Positions 8,810 to 18,193 of a stretch of DNA of 64,000 nt are shown here, one piece after another. A program made the translations under genes and the position numbers. Location: positions 2,232,001 through 2,296,000 of the forward strand of contig OZ257145.1 in assembly GCA_965279315.1 (NCBI GenBank). Reading direction: 5' to 3'. The DNA is from JAPWJZ01 sp965279315. GTDB taxonomy: Bacteria; Pseudomonadota; Alphaproteobacteria; Micavibrionales; UBA2020. Each line of letters starts with the position of its first letter. The first letter of the stretch is position 1. The notes beneath the pieces were generated by a model. That model worked only from the letters and a program-made list of their open reading frames with translations, had not been told where the DNA came from and did no database searches.

Positions 8810-8850
8810 CCTTCCCGGCCCCTCTCCCCAGGGGCGGGGACGGGAAGGGG
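8810..8850. repeat. inverted repeat in the tsf-pyrH spacer
   Basis: CCTTCCCG (8810-8817) pairs with CGGGAAGG (8841-8848), and the interior pairs CCCC and GGGG blocks, giving a very stable GC hairpin. No T-run follows. It resembles the hairpin at 7772-7820 in composition and location between cistrons. Confidence 0.55.
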
Positions 8851-8894
8851 CCGATACTGCTGCAGATACCAGACAAAGTTTCGGGGGATATATA

Positions 8895-9629
8895 ATGTCG
8901 AAGACGCGGTTCAAGCGTGTGCTTCTCAAGATTTCGGGCGAAGCCCTGATGGGCGGCGGCGAATACGGCATTGATACCGAAACCGTCAACCGCGTCGCGC
9001 AAGACGTGAAAGATGCCATCAAGCTTGGTGTGCAGGTCTGCCTCGTCATCGGCGGCGGCAACATCTTCCGCGGCGTCTCCGGCGCGGCGGTCGGCATGGA
9101 CCGCGCTTCGGCCGATTACATGGGCATGCTCGCGACCGTCATCAACTCCCTCGCCATGCAAAACGCGCTCGAAAAAATTGGCGTCGATACGCGTGTGCAA
9201 TCCGCCATCCCCATGGATACCGTTTGCGAGCCGTATATCCGCCGCCGCGCGATCCGCCACATTGAAAAAGGCCGCGTCGTGATTTTCGGCGCGGGCACCG
9301 GCAACCCCTTCTTCACGACTGATACCGCAGCCGCACTGCGCGCATCCGAAATGGGCTGCGACGCACTGTTGAAAGGCACCAAGGTCGACGGCGTTTACTC
9401 CGCCGATCCCGCTAAAAACCCGAACGCAACCAAATTCGATACGCTCACCTATCTTGACGTGCTGGCGCGTGACCTTGGTGTCATGGACGCCTCCGCGATT
9501 TCGCTCGCGCGCGAAAGCAAAATTCCCGTCATCGTTTTTTCCATCAAGAGCCCCGGCGCCTTCCCCGAACTTATGCAGGGCAGGGGCGCGTGCACCATCG
9601 TAACCGAGAAGGAAGTCGTCAATGGCTGA
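8895..9629 (+). CDS. pyrH: UMP kinase
   Basis: Phosphorylates UMP to UDP using ATP; bacterial type of the amino-acid-kinase fold, 244 residues. The N-terminal RVLLKISGEALMG and GGGNIFRG are the phosphate-binding glycine motifs. GTGNPFFTTDTAAALRA lies in the nucleotide site. The ribosome-binding site GGGGGAT is well placed. Its last 8 bp overlap frr, so the two are probably co-translated. UMP kinase feeds nucleotide sugars used downstream in envelope synthesis. Confidence 0.98.
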   Translation: MSKTRFKRVLLKISGEALMGGGEYGIDTETVNRVAQDVKDAIKLGVQVCLVIGGGNIFRGVSGAAVGMDRASADYMGMLATVINSLAMQNALEKIGVDTRVQSAIPMDTVCEPYIRRRAIRHIEKGRVVIFGAGTGNPFFTTDTAAALRASEMGCDALLKGTKVDGVYSADPAKNPNATKFDTLTYLDVLARDLGVMDASAISLARESKIPVIVFSIKSPGAFPELMQGRGACTIVTEKEVVNG

Positions 9630-10179
9630 CATCAATCTGAATGACCTCGAGCGCCGCATGGGCGCGTCCCATGAAAGCTACTCCAAGGAACTGGGCGGGT
9701 TGCGCACCGGCCGTGCTTCCGCGAGCCTGCTGGACACCGTTCAGGTCGAGGTGTACGGCGCGAAAATGCCCCTCAACCAGGTGGCATCCGTTTCCGTCGC
9801 CGAAGCCCGCCTGCTGAACGTGCAGGTCTGGGATACGAACAACACCAAGGCGGTTGAAAAAGCGATTGCCTCCGCCGGCCTCGGCCTCAACCCCCAGCCG
9901 TCCGGCTCGCTGATCCGCGTGCCACTGCCGGGCCTGACCGAGGAGCGCCGCGCTGAACTGGCGAAAGTCGCCGCGAAATATGCCGAAGGCGCCCGCGTCG
10001 CCGTGCGCAACATCCGCCGCGAAGGCATGGACGCTGCGAAGAAGCTGAAGACCGAAGGCAAGCTGTCGGAAGACGCCCTGAAGGCAAGCGAGGAAAAGAT
10101 CCAGAAGATGACCGATAGCTGGATCAAGAAAATCGACGACAGCCTTGCGCACAAGGAAACCGAAATCAAGCAGGTCTGA
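9622..10179 (+). CDS. frr: Ribosome recycling factor
   Basis: Splits post-termination ribosomes together with EF-G. It has 185 residues, the standard length. LRTGRAS near residues 30-36 and VRNIRREGMDAAKKLK near 130 are family hallmarks. It overlaps pyrH by 8 bp and is followed 8 bp later by uppS. Confidence 0.98.
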   Translation: MADINLNDLERRMGASHESYSKELGGLRTGRASASLLDTVQVEVYGAKMPLNQVASVSVAEARLLNVQVWDTNNTKAVEKAIASAGLGLNPQPSGSLIRVPLPGLTEERRAELAKVAAKYAEGARVAVRNIRREGMDAAKKLKTEGKLSEDALKASEEKIQKMTDSWIKKIDDSLAHKETEIKQV

Positions 10180-10187
10180 CCCTTGTC

Positions 10188-10928
10188 ATGACCCAACCCG
10201 CCCCCAAGCTCGCTGTATTGCCGCAGCATGTCGCCATCATCATGGACGGCAACGGCAGATGGGCGACCGCGCGGGGATTGAGCCGCACCGAGGGCCATAA
10301 AAAAGGCGCGGAAGCGGCGCAGCGCGTGGTCGAAGCCGCGCGCGACATGGGTATTCCCTATATCACGCTGTTCAGCTTTTCATCCGAAAACTGGAACCGG
10401 CCGCCTGCTGAAATCGACGATTTGATGAACCTGCTGCGCTACTACCTCACCCGCGAAATGGCGGAGATGAAGAAAAACGGCGCGCGCTTGCTGGTCATCG
10501 GCGACCGCACGAAACTGCCGCAGGATATCGTGAACATCATCCTGAAGGTCGAGGACGAAACCAAGGACAACCGCCGCATCACCGTTGTGATCGCGCTGTC
10601 TTATGGCGGACGTCAGGACATCGTATTTGCCGCGCGGGAACTGGCACGGCTTGCCAAGGCGAACGAGGTGGATATCGAAAAAATCGACGAGGATATTTTC
10701 TCGCGCTACCTGATGACGCGCGGCATCCCCGATCCCGACCTGATGATCCGCACCAGCGGTGAATCGCGCATCAGCAACTTCCTGATGTGGCAGCTGGCCT
10801 ATGCGGAGCTGTTCTTCACCAATACCCTCTGGCCCGATTTCGGCCGCAAGGATATGGAGGAGGCGGTTGCTTTCTTTAACGGTCGCGACCGCCGCTACGG
10901 CGGATTGTCGCGCAAAGCAGGGGAATGA
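10188..10928 (+). CDS. uppS: Undecaprenyl (polyprenyl) diphosphate synthase
   Basis: Cis-prenyltransferase making the C55 carrier lipid precursor for peptidoglycan and LPS, 246 residues. MDGNGRWA at about residues 21-28 holds the catalytic Asp. FSSENWNRP and the C-terminal RTSGESRISNF with WPDF form the diphosphate-binding and dimer regions. It overlaps cdsA by four bases (ATGA at 10925-10928), implying coupled translation. Confidence 0.97.
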   Translation: MTQPAPKLAVLPQHVAIIMDGNGRWATARGLSRTEGHKKGAEAAQRVVEAARDMGIPYITLFSFSSENWNRPPAEIDDLMNLLRYYLTREMAEMKKNGARLLVIGDRTKLPQDIVNIILKVEDETKDNRRITVVIALSYGGRQDIVFAARELARLAKANEVDIEKIDEDIFSRYLMTRGIPDPDLMIRTSGESRISNFLMWQLAYAELFFTNTLWPDFGRKDMEEAVAFFNGRDRRYGGLSRKAGE

Positions 10929-11779
10929 ACATGACCGCGCCCAAGATCGACAGCTCGCTCAAGACGCGTCTCCGCTCCGTCGTTATTTTCGCCCCCATCG
11001 TGCTGCTGGTGATTTATGCGGGCGGCCCTGCTTTCACCGTCATGATGGCGATCGGCGCCGGCATCGGCGCATGGGAATGGTCGCGCATGGTGACGCACAA
11101 TGCGCATCCTCCGCGCCACCTTGCGCATGTCGCAGCCGCGCTGACGGGTGTCGCGACGGCAAGCGCAGGCATGGTGGATAGCCCGCTGCCGGCGTTCTGT
11201 TTCCTGCTCGCGCTGTGCTTCCTTGTCTTCTGCTATAACTTTTCGAAAAAAGGCCCGAAGCCCGGCCTGCTGCTGTTCGGCCTGATTTATATCGGTATGT
11301 CGATGATCATGATGATCTGGCTGCGCAATGCCCATGGCGATGCGCAAGGGCTGTTCCACATGATCACATTGCTGTTCATTGTCTGGGCCAGCGACTCTTG
11401 CGCTTACTTTACAGGCCGTACCTTCGGCGGCCCGAAACTCGCGCCCAAGATCAGCCCCAAGAAAACATGGTCGGGATTTCTCGGTTCCAGCGTCGGGGCA
11501 GGCATCGTGGCGGCGTTGCTGGCATGCCCATCGCTGCTCGATAAATTCTCCATCCAGACCATCGGCAATTGGGGCTGGATCGGTTATTTTGTGCTGGGTT
11601 TCGTGATGGCGATGTTCGGGCAGGCGGGCGACCTGTTCATTTCGATGTTCAAGCGCCGCTTTGATGTGAAGGATACCGGCACGCTGATTCCCGGCCATGG
11701 CGGCATCCTGGACCGTATCGATGCGCTGCTGCTGGTCGCGCTGCTGTTCGGCGTGTTGACGGGCATCGTCGGGGGGTAA
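10925..11779 (+). CDS. cdsA: Phosphatidate cytidylyltransferase
   Basis: Makes CDP-diacylglycerol from phosphatidate and CTP at the inner membrane. This 284-residue protein has multiple hydrophobic helices. The family signature is complete near the C-terminus: SMFKRRFDVKDTG followed by IPGHGGILDRID. It is translationally coupled to uppS and ends 6 bp before dxr. It supplies phospholipid precursors alongside the isoprenoid and lipid A genes of this run. Confidence 0.96.
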   Translation: MNMTAPKIDSSLKTRLRSVVIFAPIVLLVIYAGGPAFTVMMAIGAGIGAWEWSRMVTHNAHPPRHLAHVAAALTGVATASAGMVDSPLPAFCFLLALCFLVFCYNFSKKGPKPGLLLFGLIYIGMSMIMMIWLRNAHGDAQGLFHMITLLFIVWASDSCAYFTGRTFGGPKLAPKISPKKTWSGFLGSSVGAGIVAALLACPSLLDKFSIQTIGNWGWIGYFVLGFVMAMFGQAGDLFISMFKRRFDVKDTGTLIPGHGGILDRIDALLLVALLFGVLTGIVGG

Positions 11780-11785
11780 CCACCT

Positions 11786-12976
11786 ATGCCGCAGGCGGCA
11801 GACATCCGCACGCAGGCGCAACCGCGCAGCGTCACAGTCCTTGGCTCCACCGGATCGATCGGCAAAAGCACCGTTGACCTGTTGCAAGGGCATCGCGGCA
11901 AGTTCCATGTCCGCGCGCTGACTGCCAATAAAAACGTCGCGCTGCTGGTGCAGCAGGCAAAGGCGTTGAATGCCGAACTTGCCGTTGTTGCCGACGAAAG
12001 CCTTTATACCGAATTGAAATCAGCCTTATCCGGCACGGGCATCCGCGCCGCCGCCGGTTCTGCCGCCATATTGGAGGCTGCGGAGCTGCCCAGCGACTGG
12101 ATTATGGCCGCCATCGTCGGCGCAGCGGGCGTCGAAGCAACTTTGCGCGCCATCCGGCAGGGCAACACGGTCGCGCTGGCGAACAAGGAATCCCTCGTCT
12201 GCGCAGGGCCGTTCATGATGGAGGCCGTCGCCAAATCCGGCGCGACTCTGCTGCCCGTCGATAGTGAACATAACGCGGTGTTTCAGGTCTTTGATCACCG
12301 GCAGCGTACGGGTATCCGCCGCATCATCCTGACCGCATCGGGCGGCCCGTTCCTGCGCCGAAGCCGTGAAAGCCTCGATACCGTCACCCCCGCCGAAGCG
12401 ATCCGCCACCCGAACTGGGCTATGGGCGCGAAAATATCGGTCGACAGTGCAACGATGATGAATAAATCCTTGGAAGTCATCGAGGCTGCGTATTTGTTTA
12501 ACCTGCCATCCGAGCAAATTGATGTGTTGGTGCACCCGCAGTCGCTTGTTCATTCAATGGTTGAATATATCGACGGAAGTATCTTGTCTCAAATGGGCGC
12601 ACCTGACATGCGTACGCCGATTGCGCACACATTGGCATGGCCTGCGCGGGTAGAAACGACAGGCGATAAGCTTGACCTTGGTAAAAACATCAATTTTAGC
12701 TTTGAACCTATTGATATTGATAGATTTTATGCGTTGAAATTAGCGCGTCAGGCCTTGAAATCAGGATTAGGCTATCCAACTGTGCTTAACGCGGCGAATG
12801 AAGTGGCGGTGGAGGCGTTTCTGGGTGGCCGCCTAAAATTTTCGGATATCGAGAAAGTTTCGGAGCAGGCCTTGCAATCCATAAAAATCAAAGCCATATC
12901 AGATGTTAATGACATCTTTTCGCTGGATGGCGAAGCGCGTACTATTGCGGCAACGGCCATTCAGGCGTTAAAATAG
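11786..12976 (+). CDS. dxr: 1-deoxy-D-xylulose 5-phosphate reductoisomerase
   Basis: Second step of the MEP isoprenoid pathway, converting DXP to MEP with NADPH. It has 396 residues. VLGSTGSIGKST near residue 13 is the NADPH-binding loop. ANKESLVCAG, PVDSEHNAVFQ and ASGGPF line the metal and substrate site. The start follows a G-rich ribosome-binding region. The base composition changes inside the gene: from about 12440 to the stop the sequence is clearly AT-richer than the first two-thirds and than the neighbours (see findings). The frame and motifs remain intact. Confidence 0.97.
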   Translation: MPQAADIRTQAQPRSVTVLGSTGSIGKSTVDLLQGHRGKFHVRALTANKNVALLVQQAKALNAELAVVADESLYTELKSALSGTGIRAAAGSAAILEAAELPSDWIMAAIVGAAGVEATLRAIRQGNTVALANKESLVCAGPFMMEAVAKSGATLLPVDSEHNAVFQVFDHRQRTGIRRIILTASGGPFLRRSRESLDTVTPAEAIRHPNWAMGAKISVDSATMMNKSLEVIEAAYLFNLPSEQIDVLVHPQSLVHSMVEYIDGSILSQMGAPDMRTPIAHTLAWPARVETTGDKLDLGKNINFSFEPIDIDRFYALKLARQALKSGLGYPTVLNAANEVAVEAFLGGRLKFSDIEKVSEQALQSIKIKAISDVNDIFSLDGEARTIAATAIQALK

Positions 12977-13017
12977 AAAGAAAAGGCCGAATTGGCCGCG
13001 GCAGATGGGGGATATCC

Positions 13018-14232
13018 ATGGAAATGTTGAATAAGCTGCTATCGACTCCGTTCGAGTTCGTCCGTGATTACGGCGGCCCGTTCATCTTTGTGCTGGCTGT
13101 GCTCGTCTTCATCCATGAATGGGGACATTATATTATAGCGCGCATCTGCGGCGTCAAAATCGAGAAATTCTCGATCGGCTTCGGCCCGGAAATCTGGGGC
13201 CGTAATGACAGGCACGGCACGCGCTGGAAAATCTGCGCGATACCGCTGGGCGGTTATGTACAGATGTTCGGCGACAGCGACCCGTCGAGCGCAGCGCCCG
13301 CCGAAGGCGTGACCGAGGGCGAACAGGTTCGCTCCTTCACCGAAGAGGAAAAGAAAGTCGCCTTCTTTACCCAGCCTCTCTACAAGCGCGCGGCCATCGT
13401 ATTTGCCGGCCCTGCCATCAATTACATCTTCGCGATCTTTGTCCTGTCCGCGCTGTTTATGTTCCAGGGCCAGCCCTATATGCCGCCGGTGGCGGCGAAA
13501 GTGGTCGAGCCTTCGGCTGCGTTTGACGCGGGCATCCGTCCCGATGATAAAGTCGTCAGCGTGAACGGCGAACCGATTACGCGCTTTCAGGACCTGCGCC
13601 CGATCACCGACATGAACATCGAAAAACCGATGCAGGTCGTGATCGTCCATTCGCTGGGCGACAAGGATAAGGGCTGGGATGAAGCGCATCCCGTCACGCT
13701 CACCATCACGCCCCGCCGGGTTGTGAAGGAAGACCGCTTCGGTTTCCGCCATGAAGTCGGCCTGATGGGGATCGTCAGCCCGGAATCCGCGTTCGAAATG
13801 CAGAAGCATACGTTCTTCTCGGCGATCGGCGCGTCCATCGGCGAAACCTGGCGCATCACCAGCATGACGCTGAAGGGGCTCGGCCAGATGATTATCGGCA
13901 CGCGCAGCACCGATGAACTGGGCGGGGTGCTCCGCATCGGCGCCTATGCCGGGGATTTCGCGTCGCAGGGCATTATTGCCTTCATCACTTTCGCGGCGTT
14001 GCTGTCCATCAACCTCGGCCTGATCAACCTGCTGCCGATTCCCTTGCTCGATGGCGGGCATCTCGCGATGTACGCTATGGAAAAACTGCGTGGCAAACCC
14101 CTGAGCACGCAGGTGCAGGAATACGCTTTAAGGGTTGGCTTAGTCTTTTTACTTGGTATTATGTTCCTTGCAACGTGGAATGACCTTGTACAGCTCAAGG
14201 TCGTTGATTATGTTGTGAAGCTAATCTCATAA
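13018..14232 (+). CDS. rseP: RIP metalloprotease RseP (site-2 protease)
   Basis: Intramembrane zinc protease that cleaves anti-sigma factors or signal-peptide remnants. It has 404 residues. HEWGH near residue 37 gives the two zinc histidines and catalytic Glu. The following GVKIEKFSIGFGPEIWG is typical. A periplasmic PDZ domain spans roughly 130-220, and NLLPIPLLDGGHL near residue 340 carries the third zinc ligand. TM segments are evident at both ends. The ribosome-binding site GGGGGAT precedes the ATG. Its place before bamA is the conserved alphaproteobacterial arrangement. Confidence 0.97.
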   Translation: MEMLNKLLSTPFEFVRDYGGPFIFVLAVLVFIHEWGHYIIARICGVKIEKFSIGFGPEIWGRNDRHGTRWKICAIPLGGYVQMFGDSDPSSAAPAEGVTEGEQVRSFTEEEKKVAFFTQPLYKRAAIVFAGPAINYIFAIFVLSALFMFQGQPYMPPVAAKVVEPSAAFDAGIRPDDKVVSVNGEPITRFQDLRPITDMNIEKPMQVVIVHSLGDKDKGWDEAHPVTLTITPRRVVKEDRFGFRHEVGLMGIVSPESAFEMQKHTFFSAIGASIGETWRITSMTLKGLGQMIIGTRSTDELGGVLRIGAYAGDFASQGIIAFITFAALLSINLGLINLLPIPLLDGGHLAMYAMEKLRGKPLSTQVQEYALRVGLVFLLGIMFLATWNDLVQLKVVDYVVKLIS

Positions 14233-14271
14233 AAATAACAAGAACATACCAAGACCCGAAGCGCACAGTTG

Positions 14272-16560
14272 ATGATCAAGAGGCTTTCCCACTTTACACG
14301 CCCTATGGCGATGCTTTGCGTCGCTATGTTTCTTGCGGTCGCATTGACCGCAGTGACGGCGCATGCCGACCGCATCGGCCAGATCCGGGTTGAAGGCACG
14401 CAACGTATCGAGCCGTCGACCGTCCTGTCCTATATGGATACAGCGGCGGGGGATGAATACGATAGTGACAAGCTGGATACCTCGCTCAAGAACCTGTTCG
14501 GCACCGGCCTGTTCGCCGATGTGTCGTTCTATCAGGAAGGCGCCGACCTTGTGGTGGTTGTCGTCGAAAACCCGATCATCAACCAGATCGCGTTCGAAGG
14601 GAACAAGAAGGTCAAGGACGCCGACCTGATGAACGAGATTTCATTGCGCCAGCGCAACGTCCTGACCCGCACCAAGGTGCAGGCGGATGTGGAGCGCATT
14701 CAGGACATTTACCGCATCGGCGGCCGTTTCTCGGCAGATGTCCAGCCCAAGATCATCAAGCGCGACCAGAACCGTGTCGACCTCGTTTTCGAAATCAACG
14801 AAGGCCCGCAGACCCTTATTTCGCGCATGAGCTTTATTGGCAACAAGCGCTATGACGACACACAACTGCAGCGCGTTGTGCGCAGCAAGGAAGACCGCTG
14901 GTGGCGTTTCTGGTCCGGCGACGACAAATACGATCCCGACCGCCTTGCCTATGACCGCGAATTGCTGCGCAAATTCTATCTCGACCATGGCTATGCCGAT
15001 TTCCGTGTCGATAGCGCCATCGCCGAATTGTCGCCCGACCGCAAAAACTTCTTCGTCACCTATACGCTGGACGAAGGCGTCCGGTACAAGGTCGGCAAGA
15101 TCAACCTTGTCAGCAATGTGCCGTCACTGCTGACACCGGCATATAACAAATACGTCACTTTTGAAAAAGATGACTGGTACAAGTCAAGCGAGATTGAAAA
15201 GACGATCGGCAAGCTGACGGCCGAACTGGAGTCGCGTCAGTTTTCCTTTATCGATATCCGTCCGACAGTCGAGCGTAACCGTGAAACGCGCACGATCGAC
15301 ATCACCTTCACCTTTAACGACGCGCCCAAGGTATTTGTCGAAAACATCAATATCATCGGCAACGTGCGCACGACCGACGAAGTCATCCGCCGCGAACTGG
15401 GATTTGCCGAAGGCGACCCGTTCAATCTCGGCAAGCTGAAAAAATCGGAACAGAACCTCAAGGACCTCGCGTTCTTTGAAACGGCGACCGCCAAGCCCGT
15501 GCCCGGCAGCACGCCTGAAAAGACCAATATCGACGTGACCGTCGCGGAAAAATCGACCGGCGAGATTTCGCTGGGCGGCGGTTTTTCCACGACCGATGGC
15601 GCGCTTGGTAACTTCAGCGTCAAGGAAAAGAACCTGCTCGGCAAAGGGCAGGAGCTTTCATTCTCGACGACACTCGCAGCGAAACGCACCGAATTCGATG
15701 TCAGCTTTACCGAACCCTATTTCCTGAAACGCGACTTGTCGGCGGGTTTCGACCTGTTCCATGTCACGCGCGACTATCAGGATGAAAGCTCGTACGACAG
15801 CAAACGCAGCGGCGGCGCGCTCCGCCTCGGCTATCCGCTGGCAGACAAATGGCGCCAGTACCTGAGTTATACCTATGCCAAGACCGAGATTGACAACGTG
15901 CCGGCCACCGCGTCGATCTATATCCAGCAGCAGGCTGGCAAGCGCACGACTTCCGCCGTTTCACAGCGCATTGCCTACGACTCGACCGACAGCAAGCTCG
16001 ACCCTACAGAAGGCCTGCTCATGCGTTTTGATACCGAGGTCGCCGGCCTCGGCGGTTCGGCGCGTTATGGCAGGGTCAAGCTTGGCGGCACGTATTTTTA
16101 TCCGGTCATCGATAAATGGGTCTTGAGCCTTCTGGGCGAGGGCGGGATTATCAAGGCATGGGGTGATGATAACGTGCGTATCAACGAGCGTTTTTACCTG
16201 GGCGGCAATAACCTGCGCGGCTTCGCCAGCGGCGGCATCGGCCCGCGTGACTTGACGACGGATGACGCGCTGGGTGGTGACCATTTCTACCGCGGCTCGG
16301 TCGAGCTGGAATTCCCGTCCGGCCTGCCGGAAGATCTTGGAGTGCGACTGCACGTATTCTCCGATTTTGGCTCGCTTGGCGGGCTTGACACATCGGGCGC
16401 GGGCATCGTGGATGATGGTACCTTGCGCGCTTCGGCTGGCGCGGGCATCGCCTGGAAATCGCCGATGGGGCCTGTGCGCGCCGATCTTGCCATCCCCCTC
16501 GCCAAGGAAGATTACGACGATACCGAGATTTTCCAGTTCAGCTTCGGCACCAGATTCTAG
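14272..16560 (+). CDS. bamA: Outer membrane protein assembly factor BamA
   Basis: Central Omp85 component that folds beta-barrels into the outer membrane, 762 residues. An N-terminal signal peptide (hydrophobic core MAMLCVAMFLAVALTAVTAHA) is followed by five POTRA repeats, the first starting IGQIRVEGTQRIEPSTVLSY. The C-terminal barrel ends in Phe (FSFGTRF), as required for self-assembly. I chose the ATG at 14272 over the TTG immediately upstream. The ribosome-binding site is poor, which is common here. It is followed 26 bp later by its chaperone gene skp. Confidence 0.97.
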   Translation: MIKRLSHFTRPMAMLCVAMFLAVALTAVTAHADRIGQIRVEGTQRIEPSTVLSYMDTAAGDEYDSDKLDTSLKNLFGTGLFADVSFYQEGADLVVVVVENPIINQIAFEGNKKVKDADLMNEISLRQRNVLTRTKVQADVERIQDIYRIGGRFSADVQPKIIKRDQNRVDLVFEINEGPQTLISRMSFIGNKRYDDTQLQRVVRSKEDRWWRFWSGDDKYDPDRLAYDRELLRKFYLDHGYADFRVDSAIAELSPDRKNFFVTYTLDEGVRYKVGKINLVSNVPSLLTPAYNKYVTFEKDDWYKSSEIEKTIGKLTAELESRQFSFIDIRPTVERNRETRTIDITFTFNDAPKVFVENINIIGNVRTTDEVIRRELGFAEGDPFNLGKLKKSEQNLKDLAFFETATAKPVPGSTPEKTNIDVTVAEKSTGEISLGGGFSTTDGALGNFSVKEKNLLGKGQELSFSTTLAAKRTEFDVSFTEPYFLKRDLSAGFDLFHVTRDYQDESSYDSKRSGGALRLGYPLADKWRQYLSYTYAKTEIDNVPATASIYIQQQAGKRTTSAVSQRIAYDSTDSKLDPTEGLLMRFDTEVAGLGGSARYGRVKLGGTYFYPVIDKWVLSLLGEGGIIKAWGDDNVRINERFYLGGNNLRGFASGGIGPRDLTTDDALGGDHFYRGSVELEFPSGLPEDLGVRLHVFSDFGSLGGLDTSGAGIVDDGTLRASAGAGIAWKSPMGPVRADLAIPLAKEDYDDTEIFQFSFGTRF

Positions 16561-16586
16561 ACATTCACGCAAGACAGGGGACAATC

Positions 16587-17162
16587 ATGAACAAGTTTAA
16601 AGCCGCAATCGTTGCAGGCGTCGCTTTTGCGGCGCTGGCCGTTTCATCCGGCGCTTTCGCGGAAACGCACCCGATGACCTTCGCCGTCGTCGACATGAAC
16701 AAGGTGATGCGCGAAGCGACCGCAGGTGACGATATCCGCACCGAGCTGAACGCGAAGAGCAAGCAGTTCCACACCGAACTTGAAAACCAGGACAAGACGC
16801 TTTCGGCGCAAAAAGAAGCGCTCGCGAAAAGCCGCGAAAGCATGACGGAAGATGCGTTCGAGAAAAAAGTGAAGGAGCTGCAGAACAAATACGGCGATGC
16901 CGAACGCCTGCTGCAGGAACGCCGCCGCACGCTGGATGTCGCCAGCAATACCTCGCGCAACAAGCTGCTGACCGAAGCAACCAAGGTCATTGCCGATATC
17001 GCGAAGGAGCGGGGCTATTCGACCGTCTTCACGCAAGAAGCCGTGCTGCTGGCCGAACCCGAGCTCGACATCACAGCCGAAGTCGTGACCCGCATGAACA
17101 AGACGGTCAAGAAAATCGCCATCGACTGGAACGCGGCCAACAAAGCGCCCGTGAAACAGTAA
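16587..17162 (+). CDS. skp: Skp/OmpH family periplasmic chaperone
   Basis: Escorts unfolded outer-membrane proteins to the Bam complex. This 191-residue protein has a clear signal peptide (MNKFKAAIVAGVAFAALAVSSGAFA). A long charged coiled-coil segment (about residues 50-125) forms the tentacles, and the FAVVDMNKVMREA start of the mature domain matches the OmpH family. A GGGG ribosome-binding site precedes the ATG. It overlaps lpxD by one base (TAATG). Confidence 0.93.
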   Translation: MNKFKAAIVAGVAFAALAVSSGAFAETHPMTFAVVDMNKVMREATAGDDIRTELNAKSKQFHTELENQDKTLSAQKEALAKSRESMTEDAFEKKVKELQNKYGDAERLLQERRRTLDVASNTSRNKLLTEATKVIADIAKERGYSTVFTQEAVLLAEPELDITAEVVTRMNKTVKKIAIDWNAANKAPVKQ

Positions 17163-18193
17163 TGGCTGACAAGCGTTTCTTTACGGTCGCGGGTCCATTC
17201 ACGCTGGGTCAGCTTGCTGAAATCACGGGCTCTGAGCTTTCTGATCCTGCCGCTGCGACGCGCGTTGTGAATGATGTTGCACCGCTGCAGGAAGCAAATG
17301 AAAACCAGATAACCTTTCTTGATAACCGCAAATACGCCGATTATTTCCGTGCTTCGAAAGCGGCAGCCGTTTTTGTGAAGCCTGAAATGGCGGGCGAGGC
17401 GCCGGCGGGTGTCGTTACCCTCAAAAATAAAAATCCTTACAAGGCCTATGCACTTGCGGCGCAGGCCTTCTATCCGTCCAAAGTACGCGAAGAATACCGC
17501 GCGCCGACTGCCGTGATTGATCACACCGCCTCCATCGGTGCGAACTGCCATATCGAACATGGCGTGGTCATTGGTAAAAATGTCAAGATCGGCGCGAATT
17601 GCCGCATTCAGGCGCAAGCCGTTATCCGGGACGGCGTTGAAATTGGCGACGACAGCGATGTTGGCGCAAATACTTATATCAGCCATGCCATCATCGGAAA
17701 AAAACTGAAGCTGCATCCGGGCGCGGTCATCGGCCGCCAAGGCTTCGGTTTCGCCATTGACCCGACGGGTTATATCCCCGTGCCGCAGCTTGGCCGCGTC
17801 ATTATCGAGGATGATGTGGAGATCGGCGCGAATTCGACAGTCGATCGCGGTTCAGGTCCCGATACCGTCATAGGCCGCGGCACGCGCATCGATAACCTTG
17901 TGCAGCTAGGCCACAACGTCAGGATCGGCAAATATTGCGTGATCGTGGCGCAGACAGGTATTTCCGGTTCGACGCAGCTGGGTGATTACGTCATGACGGG
18001 TGGCCAGTCCGGTCTCGCCGGCCACCTGCATATCGGGTCGGGTGCGAAAATCGCCGCGCAGTCGGGCGTCATGCGCGATGTGGGCACGCAGGAAGAGGTC
18101 ATGGGCAGCCCTGCCGTTCCCATCCGCCAGTTCATGCGCCAGAGCGCCATCGTTTCGAAAATGGCGACGACGAAAAAAGGAAGTGACGAATGA
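17162..18193 (+). CDS. lpxD: UDP-3-O-(3-hydroxyacyl)glucosamine N-acyltransferase
   Basis: Third step of lipid A synthesis, adding the N-linked acyl chain from acyl-ACP. It has 343 residues. The N-terminal uridine-binding domain contains NQITFLDNRKYADYF. A left-handed beta-helix of hexapeptide repeats follows from about residue 115 (GANCHIEHGVVIGKNVKIG). The catalytic-histidine region is around QLGHNVRIGKYCVIVAQTG. It overlaps both neighbours (skp by one base, fabZ by four bases). Confidence 0.97.
   Translation: MADKRFFTVAGPFTLGQLAEITGSELSDPAAATRVVNDVAPLQEANENQITFLDNRKYADYFRASKAAAVFVKPEMAGEAPAGVVTLKNKNPYKAYALAAQAFYPSKVREEYRAPTAVIDHTASIGANCHIEHGVVIGKNVKIGANCRIQAQAVIRDGVEIGDDSDVGANTYISHAIIGKKLKLHPGAVIGRQGFGFAIDPTGYIPVPQLGRVIIEDDVEIGANSTVDRGSGPDTVIGRGTRIDNLVQLGHNVRIGKYCVIVAQTGISGSTQLGDYVMTGGQSGLAGHLHIGSGAKIAAQSGVMRDVGTQEEVMGSPAVPIRQFMRQSAIVSKMATTKKGSDE

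Noticed and set aside
14269..14271. TTG as start of bamA
   Set aside because: The adjacent ATG at 14272 is preferred and neither changes the signal peptide.
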